A stretch of DNA of 16,682 nucleotides. It comes from an uncultured Eubacteriales bacterium. Lineage in GTDB: Bacteria; Bacillota; Clostridia; Oscillospirales; Oscillospiraceae. The translations under genes and the position numbers were made by a program. Each line of letters starts with the position of its first letter. Position 1 is the first letter of the stretch. Below the pieces are notes generated by a model. It was not told where the DNA came from. It saw only the letters and a list, made by a program, of their open reading frames with translations, and made no database searches. Where the stretch lies: positions 1 through 16,682 of the forward strand of contig URAZ01000057.1 of the NCBI GenBank assembly GCA_900545925.1, written 5' to 3'. This document shows, one piece after another, positions 13,694 through 16,682 of this stretch.

Positions 13694-13745
13694 CGTATAT
13701 ATCAAAAAACAATATAGAATTTTCATCTGCTTTGCAGCGGCGACT

Positions 13746-15023
13746 TCAATCTTCCATCATCAGTCGGACGATCTGGCGGTCGGTGTCGGCCATGCCGGTG
13801 TGGGCCAGTGTGCCGACTGTCTCGATGGTGTGCTCAATGCCGGATTTGACGATGCCGTCCCCGGCGTAGAACTGGTTGCCGCAGCGGTACATATGATAGC
13901 CGAGCAGCCCCGCATCCACGCTGGTCGCAATCTTGGCCGCGCAGGAGGGCTTAGCTCCGTCGCAGATGATGCCGGATGTGATCGCCATGGCGTTGACGAG
14001 CGTGTGCTTGATATGCTCGTATCCGCCGCCGTAGAGATAAGTAATACCGGCTCCCGCGCCGCAGCCTGCCGAAACAGCGCCGCAGTAGGCCGAAAGCGTC
14101 CCGATATGTGCCTTGATATGGATCGTACTGAGATTGGACACGGCCAGCGCCCGGTAAAGCGTTTCGCGGCTCACGCCTAGTTCCTGCGCGTAGACGACGA
14201 CCGGCACGGAGGCAGTGATGCCCTGATTGCCGGAACCGGAATTGATGATGACCGGCAGCTCGCAGCCGGACATCCGTGCGTCGCTGGCCGCAGCGGCCAT
14301 ATAGCGGGCACGGTTGTTTACCGTCTCGCCATAGGCCTCACGCAGCGTTCTGCCGACGTTCGCGCCATAGGAGCCGCTGAGTCCTGCCTCCGCGATGGCC
14401 ATGTTATATGAGATCTGACGTTCAAACAGCTCCTGCACATCCTCCGGACAGAGGGAATCAGCGAAATCGACGATACGCTCCACAGTCAGAACACTCCGGT
14501 CCGTGCGCCGTTCGGAAACTGTTTCGCTGCACGGGCGGTCGATGATGCGCGTTGTGCCGTGCAGCAGCTGCACAAGATTGGTGTGGCTGCCGACAATGCG
14601 AGCCGTGGCTTGATCGCCCCCTGCGCAGACCGTAATACGGATATCAAAAATAAACGGCGAATCAATCGGCCGAATCTCAAAGGCTGCCTCCTTGAGATAG
14701 GCGCGCATGTCTTCAATCTGTGCCTCCGTGACCTCGCTCAGAACCTCAAGTTCCCTGTCCTCCCGTCCCGCAATGATACCGGCAGCCGCTGCTGCTGCGA
14801 TGCCGTGCATCGAGCCGGTATGCGGCACGATCACGCTCTTGACGTTCTTGATAATATTACCGCTGACCTCAATGCGCACACGCTCGGGCCGCTTGCCGAG
14901 CACGGCGCGGGCCTGCGCCGCAGCGTAGGCGATGGCAATCGGCTCCGTGCAGCCCATTGCGGGCACAAGTTCCTCGCGCAAAATTTCCAGAAAACTCTGA
15001 TACAGAGCGTCAGTTCGGTTCAT
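13746..15023 (-). CDS. cyuA: L-cysteine desulfidase / serine dehydratase-alpha-like Fe-S enzyme (UPF0597)
   Basis: Oxygen-sensitive [4Fe-4S] enzyme family that splits L-cysteine to pyruvate, ammonia and sulfide; related to Fe-S serine dehydratases. 425 residues from the ATG at 15023, normal for the family. Motifs include AMGCTEPIAIAYAAA with Cys25, VSGNIIKNVKSVIVPHTG, NSGSGNQGITASVPV, AYCGAVSAGCGAGAGITYLYGGG (Cys314, Cys321) and GIICDGAKPSCAAKIATSVDAG (Cys354, Cys361). Cys25 and cysteines in the last two motifs are the likely cluster ligands. The frame is open upstream to 15272, but that part is antisense-like and overlaps the neighbour. AGGAGA (15032-15037) 9 bp before the ATG decides the start. 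It overlaps the NifX-like gene by 14 bp. The gene symbol is by family; serine as substrate is not excluded. Confidence 0.9.
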   Translation of the reverse strand: MNRTDALYQSFLEILREELVPAMGCTEPIAIAYAAAQARAVLGKRPERVRIEVSGNIIKNVKSVIVPHTGSMHGIAAAAAAGIIAGREDRELEVLSEVTEAQIEDMRAYLKEAAFEIRPIDSPFIFDIRITVCAGGDQATARIVGSHTNLVQLLHGTTRIIDRPCSETVSERRTDRSVLTVERIVDFADSLCPEDVQELFERQISYNMAIAEAGLSGSYGANVGRTLREAYGETVNNRARYMAAAASDARMSGCELPVIINSGSGNQGITASVPVVVYAQELGVSRETLYRALAVSNLSTIHIKAHIGTLSAYCGAVSAGCGAGAGITYLYGGGYEHIKHTLVNAMAITSGIICDGAKPSCAAKIATSVDAGLLGYHMYRCGNQFYAGDGIVKSGIEHTIETVGTLAHTGMADTDRQIVRLMMED

Positions 15024-15435
15024 GGCATGCTTTCTCCTGTCGTTCGTGATAGCAGGCAGCCGAGCAGGTGTGACTGCCGCAGACGCGCGGCGGCGCGTCT
15101 CTATGGTGGCTGCAAACGAGATCGGGTTGATATTGAAGTGTCCCTGCCAAAAAGGCATGGACTGCCTCGTCCGCACTGCCCGCCGCACCTGGATAGAGTC
15201 GGATTCCGGCCTCCTCCAGTGCAAGGCGCGCACCTGCGCCAATGCCGCCGCAGATGAGTGCATCGACGGCATATGCCTTTAGAAATCCGGTCAGCGCACC
15301 GTGACCGTTGCCCATCGTATCCACAATGGCCGTCGAGACGATTCGCCCGTCAGTCAGGTCGTAAAGCTTAAACTGTGCAGTACGGCCAAAATGCCCGTAA
15401 ATTTCGCCATGGTCAAACGGAACTGCAAGCCGCAT
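15010..15435 (-). CDS. NifX/NifB-type dinitrogenase iron-molybdenum cofactor-binding domain protein
   Basis: 141 residues. The RNase H-like NifX domain spans about 1-107: MRLAVPFDHGEIYGHFGRTAQF, where the GHFG loop typically carries the cluster-binding site, then DALICGGIGAGA. A Cys/His-rich tail follows (about 108-141) with cysteines 108, 119, 124, 128 and 137 and several histidines. In the family these proteins bind or carry Fe-Mo or Fe-S clusters, many outside nitrogen fixation. The frame extends to 15468, but AGGAGG (15443-15448) 7 bp before the ATG at 15435 sets the start. Its stop lies 14 bp inside the desulfidase gene, so it is the first gene of a coupled pair. Cluster delivery to, or metal sensing for, the desulfidase is my inference. 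Confidence 0.85.
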   Translation of the reverse strand: MRLAVPFDHGEIYGHFGRTAQFKLYDLTDGRIVSTAIVDTMGNGHGALTGFLKAYAVDALICGGIGAGARLALEEAGIRLYPGAAGSADEAVHAFLAGTLQYQPDLVCSHHRDAPPRVCGSHTCSAACYHERQEKACHEPN

Positions 15436-15491
15436 AGAAATGCCTCCTGTTCTGCGCTTGTTGTGCAACGTGACGATATTATCCAGGAACT

Positions 15492-15519
15492 ATTATAACA
15501 GATTTGTTCTATTTGTAAA
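15492..15519 (-). promoter_or_regulatory. Sigma-A-type promoter of the NifX-like/desulfidase pair
   Basis: On the minus strand, TTTACA (15519-15514), 16-bp spacer, perfect TATAAT (15497-15492). A short palindrome gttgtgcaac (15460-15469) lies in the leader between promoter and ribosome binding site. Confidence 0.82.
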
Positions 15520-15533
15520 GAGCGGAAAACAGT

Positions 15534-15563
15534 GGGCCGCCCCACCGGATGGTGGAGCGGCCC
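15534..15563 (-). terminator. Terminator after the cysteine-rich gene
   Basis: gggccgc (15534-15540) pairs with gcggccc (15557-15563), and ccacc (15542-15546) with ggtgg (15551-15555), interrupted by one mismatch, with a ggat loop. On the minus strand it is followed by ACTGTTTTCC, and it sits 14 bp after the stop codon at 15577. Confidence 0.75.
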
Positions 15564-15576
15564 GCCGCATATCTGC

Positions 15577-15900
15577 TCAGCCGGAGCAGCGGCTGCATCC
15601 GCAGCCAGAATTGGATGTCGAAGTGGAAGTACCGCCTACACTGCCGCACGAGCCGCAGCCACAGCGACGGCAGCATCCGCAGTCACAGCGGCGGCAGCAT
15701 CCGCAGCCCGTCGATGTTGACGTACCGGCAACCGTGCCGCTCGGCTGCGTGCAGGTGCAGGTACAGGTGCAGGTGGGATTCGTGGTCGAAGTACCGCCGA
15801 CAGAGCCGGTCGTCTGTCTGCAGCAGGGATTGCAGCACCGCTGCTGAACAAAGTCCGGGAACGTAAGGCCGCCGAAGCAGCCGTTGCAGGAAGAAGCCAT
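15577..15900 (-). CDS. Very cysteine-rich repetitive small protein, function unknown
   Basis: 107 residues, of which 23 are cysteine. I do not recognise the family. After an N-terminal part (MASSCNGCFGGLTFPDFVQQ) come modules of cysteine clusters: RCCNPCC (21-27), CTCTCTC (44-50), and two octapeptide copies CGCCRRCD/CGCCRRCG (66-81) leading to CGSC, then CGCSRC near the end. They are separated by three similar Gly/Ser/Thr spacers (GSVGGTST, SGTVAGTSTST, GSVGGTSTSTS). The frame is open to 16002, but GGAGG (15909-15913) precedes the ATG at 15900. No signal peptide or membrane helix is visible. Metal binding or a cross-linked surface/spore-coat role are both possible. It has its own terminator and is separate from the NifX-like gene. 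Confidence 0.78.
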   Translation of the reverse strand: MASSCNGCFGGLTFPDFVQQRCCNPCCRQTTGSVGGTSTTNPTCTCTCTCTQPSGTVAGTSTSTGCGCCRRCDCGCCRRCGCGSCGSVGGTSTSTSNSGCGCSRCSG

Positions 15901-15944
15901 TCTGTATTCCTCCAGAAAAAGATTTGGGAACATCCGTTCCCGTG

Positions 15945-15977
15945 TCATTCTATGCCGCATGTGCCCGATGCGTGTCG
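15945..15977 (-). promoter_or_regulatory. Possible promoter of the cysteine-rich gene
   Basis: On the minus strand CATAGAAT (about 15954-15947) could be read as a sigma-A -10 (TAGAAT) or as the CATANNNT motif of sporulation sigma factors. No TTGACA-like -35 is found 17 bp upstream, where ACACGC lies (15975-15970). Weak call. Confidence 0.3.
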
Positions 15978-15985
15978 GAAAACAG

Positions 15986-16019
15986 AAAAACCCGGACGGC
16001 ACACGGTCGTCCGGGTTTT
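15986..16019 (-). terminator. Bidirectional terminator-like hairpin right of the cysteine-rich gene
   Basis: cccggacg (15991-15998) pairs with cgtccggg (16008-16015), 9-base loop, flanked by aaaaa on the left and tttt on the right. On the minus strand it ends in TTTTTC, so it would insulate the cysteine-rich gene from transcripts coming from the recombinase side. The adjoining stretch 16020-16174 holds no gene I can support. Confidence 0.75.
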
Positions 16020-16174
16020 GGATACAAAAATCGAAAGAAAACTCAACGCTTGGAGAACTGCGGCGCGCGGCGAGCTGCCTTCAAGCCGGGCTACGCAAGT
16101 TTTTGAGCTGTTTTTCCTTGATATTCCGGGCTTTTCCGGCTTTCTGCTTCTCAGTTATCCGGTGTGCGGACCAT

Positions 16175-16191
16175 AAAAAACGGCCTTTTTT
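16175..16191 (-). terminator. Short A/T hairpin at the recombinase stop codon
   Basis: Six A (16175-16180), cggcc, six T (16186-16191) form an A/T stem that overlaps the last base of the recombinase stop codon. It may serve as a weak terminator in either direction. Confidence 0.35.
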
Positions 16192-16682
16192 CATTCAGCG
16201 ATAGCCTGATGAAACGCACCATTTACTACCCCAAACAACTCCTCTGGTTTATTATACTTCACTTTTGCATAGATGTCCATAGTTGTTTTGCTGTTTTCGT
16301 GTCCGGCAAGGTATTGTACTGTCTTTGGATCAACGCCCGCATAGAGAAGATTGGTGATGTAAGTGTGCCGCAGCTGATGAGGTGTCACATCAAAGTCCAG
16401 CGTATATTTGATTTGGGGTTGATTCTTCTGGGTCATACCCAGCGTTGGAGTAACCGTATATTTGATACTCTCCCCATTTACATACTTATAATAGTTCCGG
16501 GGCTTAGTGGAGCGGACAACGACATACTGCCACACTCTTTGGAACTGCGAGGCAGCCAGTGGCTCTCCTTTGCTGTCAGCGATCACATAATCTGATATGG
16601 AATTTTCTTTCGTTTCTCTCAGACAATCCACCAAACACTTCGGTATCGGAATATCCCTTTTTGCCGCCGGAGTCTTTAGCAC
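16191..16682 (-). CDS. Tyrosine recombinase/integrase, C-terminal part (gene continues beyond window)
   Basis: Site-specific recombinase of the phage/conjugative-element integrase family. About 163 codons of the catalytic domain are visible. They include TPAAKRDIPIP, the beta-hairpin with a probable catalytic Lys8, then HQLRHT with the HxxR box (His102, Arg105), AGHENSKTTMDIYAKV with His128, and the nucleophile Tyr138. The first catalytic Arg and the N-terminal DNA-binding part lie off the right edge, and the apparent GTG at 16682 is not a start. A section at about 55-97 between strand and HxxR box is long and polar. The gene is visibly richer in A/T than the metabolic genes to its left, consistent with a transferred element. 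No tRNA was recognised beside it. Confidence 0.93.
   Translation of the reverse strand: MLKTPAAKRDIPIPKCLVDCLRETKENSISDYVIADSKGEPLAASQFQRVWQYVVVRSTKPRNYYKYVNGESIKYTVTPTLGMTQKNQPQIKYTLDFDVTPHQLRHTYITNLLYAGVDPKTVQYLAGHENSKTTMDIYAKVKYNKPEELFGVVNGAFHQAIAE

Noticed and set aside
12426..13712. Minus-strand 428-codon frame opposite oadB
   Set aside because: Antisense to a highly conserved membrane subunit; Asp/Glu/Gly-rich shadow composition.
15024..15272. N-terminal extension of the desulfidase up to 15272
   Set aside because: It would overlap most of the NifX-like gene, lacks family similarity, and a good ribosome binding site marks the ATG at 15023 with Cys25 at the position expected in the family.
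15749..15772. Hexanucleotide repeats and the 24-bp repeat as a possible CRISPR or regulatory array
   Set aside because: The repeats are in frame inside the cysteine-rich gene and encode Thr-Cys and CGCCRRC units; there are no unique spacers.
15952..16176. Small plus-strand frame of 74 codons between the cysteine-rich gene and the recombinase
   Set aside because: It runs through a bidirectional terminator hairpin, has no clear ribosome binding site and no recognisable domain.

Overview
The window looks like a chromosomal segment of a moderately GC-rich, monoderm-type Firmicute. Gut-associated Clostridia of the Oscillospiraceae/Ruminococcaceae kind are the best guess, but this is inference. 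Supporting signs are the gene order hrcA-grpE-dnaK-dnaJ behind a perfect CIRCE operator, a DnaK lacking the N-terminal insert of Gram-negative DnaK, strong AGGAGG ribosome binding sites, sigma-A-type promoters, and split-subunit sodium-pumping decarboxylase genes. No rRNA, tRNA or CRISPR array was seen.

Layout. (1) 1-4933, minus strand: the HrcA-controlled chaperone operon, read hrcA, grpE, dnaK, dnaJ. (2) 5011-5779, minus: a zinc-ribbon membrane protein of unknown function with its own promoter and terminator. (3) 5830-8110, plus: a DapF-family epimerase overlapping by 4 bp a DAACS-family amino acid/dicarboxylate symporter, with promoter and terminator. (4) 8164-9978, plus: ATP-type PEP carboxykinase (pckA) behind a 260-bp leader region rich in inverted repeats. 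(5) 10048-13693, plus: a four-gene sodium-translocating oxaloacetate decarboxylase operon (alpha carboxyltransferase, gamma-type membrane anchor, separate biotin carrier, beta membrane pump). It has a clear promoter, an inverted repeat around the -35 box and a terminator-like hairpin at the very start of the transcript. (6) 13746-15519, minus: a NifX-like metal-cluster-binding domain protein overlapping an L-cysteine desulfidase (CyuA/UPF0597 family). (7) 15534-15900, minus: a very cysteine-rich repetitive small protein. (8) 16191-16682, minus: the C-terminal part of a tyrosine recombinase that runs off the right edge, more AT-rich than the rest and probably the end of an integrated element.

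How the genes may work together. PEP carboxykinase run in the carboxylating direction turns PEP, CO2 and ADP into oxaloacetate and ATP. The adjacent decarboxylase turns oxaloacetate into pyruvate and CO2 while exporting sodium. Together they would replace pyruvate kinase with a route that also charges a sodium gradient, which the nearby DAACS symporter could spend. At the right, cysteine desulfidase (an Fe-S enzyme that makes sulfide, ammonia and pyruvate), the NifX-like protein and the cysteine-rich protein share a sulfur/metal theme. The first two are translationally coupled; the third is a separate transcription unit.

The most unusual items are the 23-cysteine repetitive protein, the NifX-CyuA pairing, the epimerase-symporter pairing with altered binding residues, and the regulatory DNA before pckA and the decarboxylase operon. 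Long open frames antisense to dnaK, pckA, the decarboxylase genes and the symporter are judged to be shadows.
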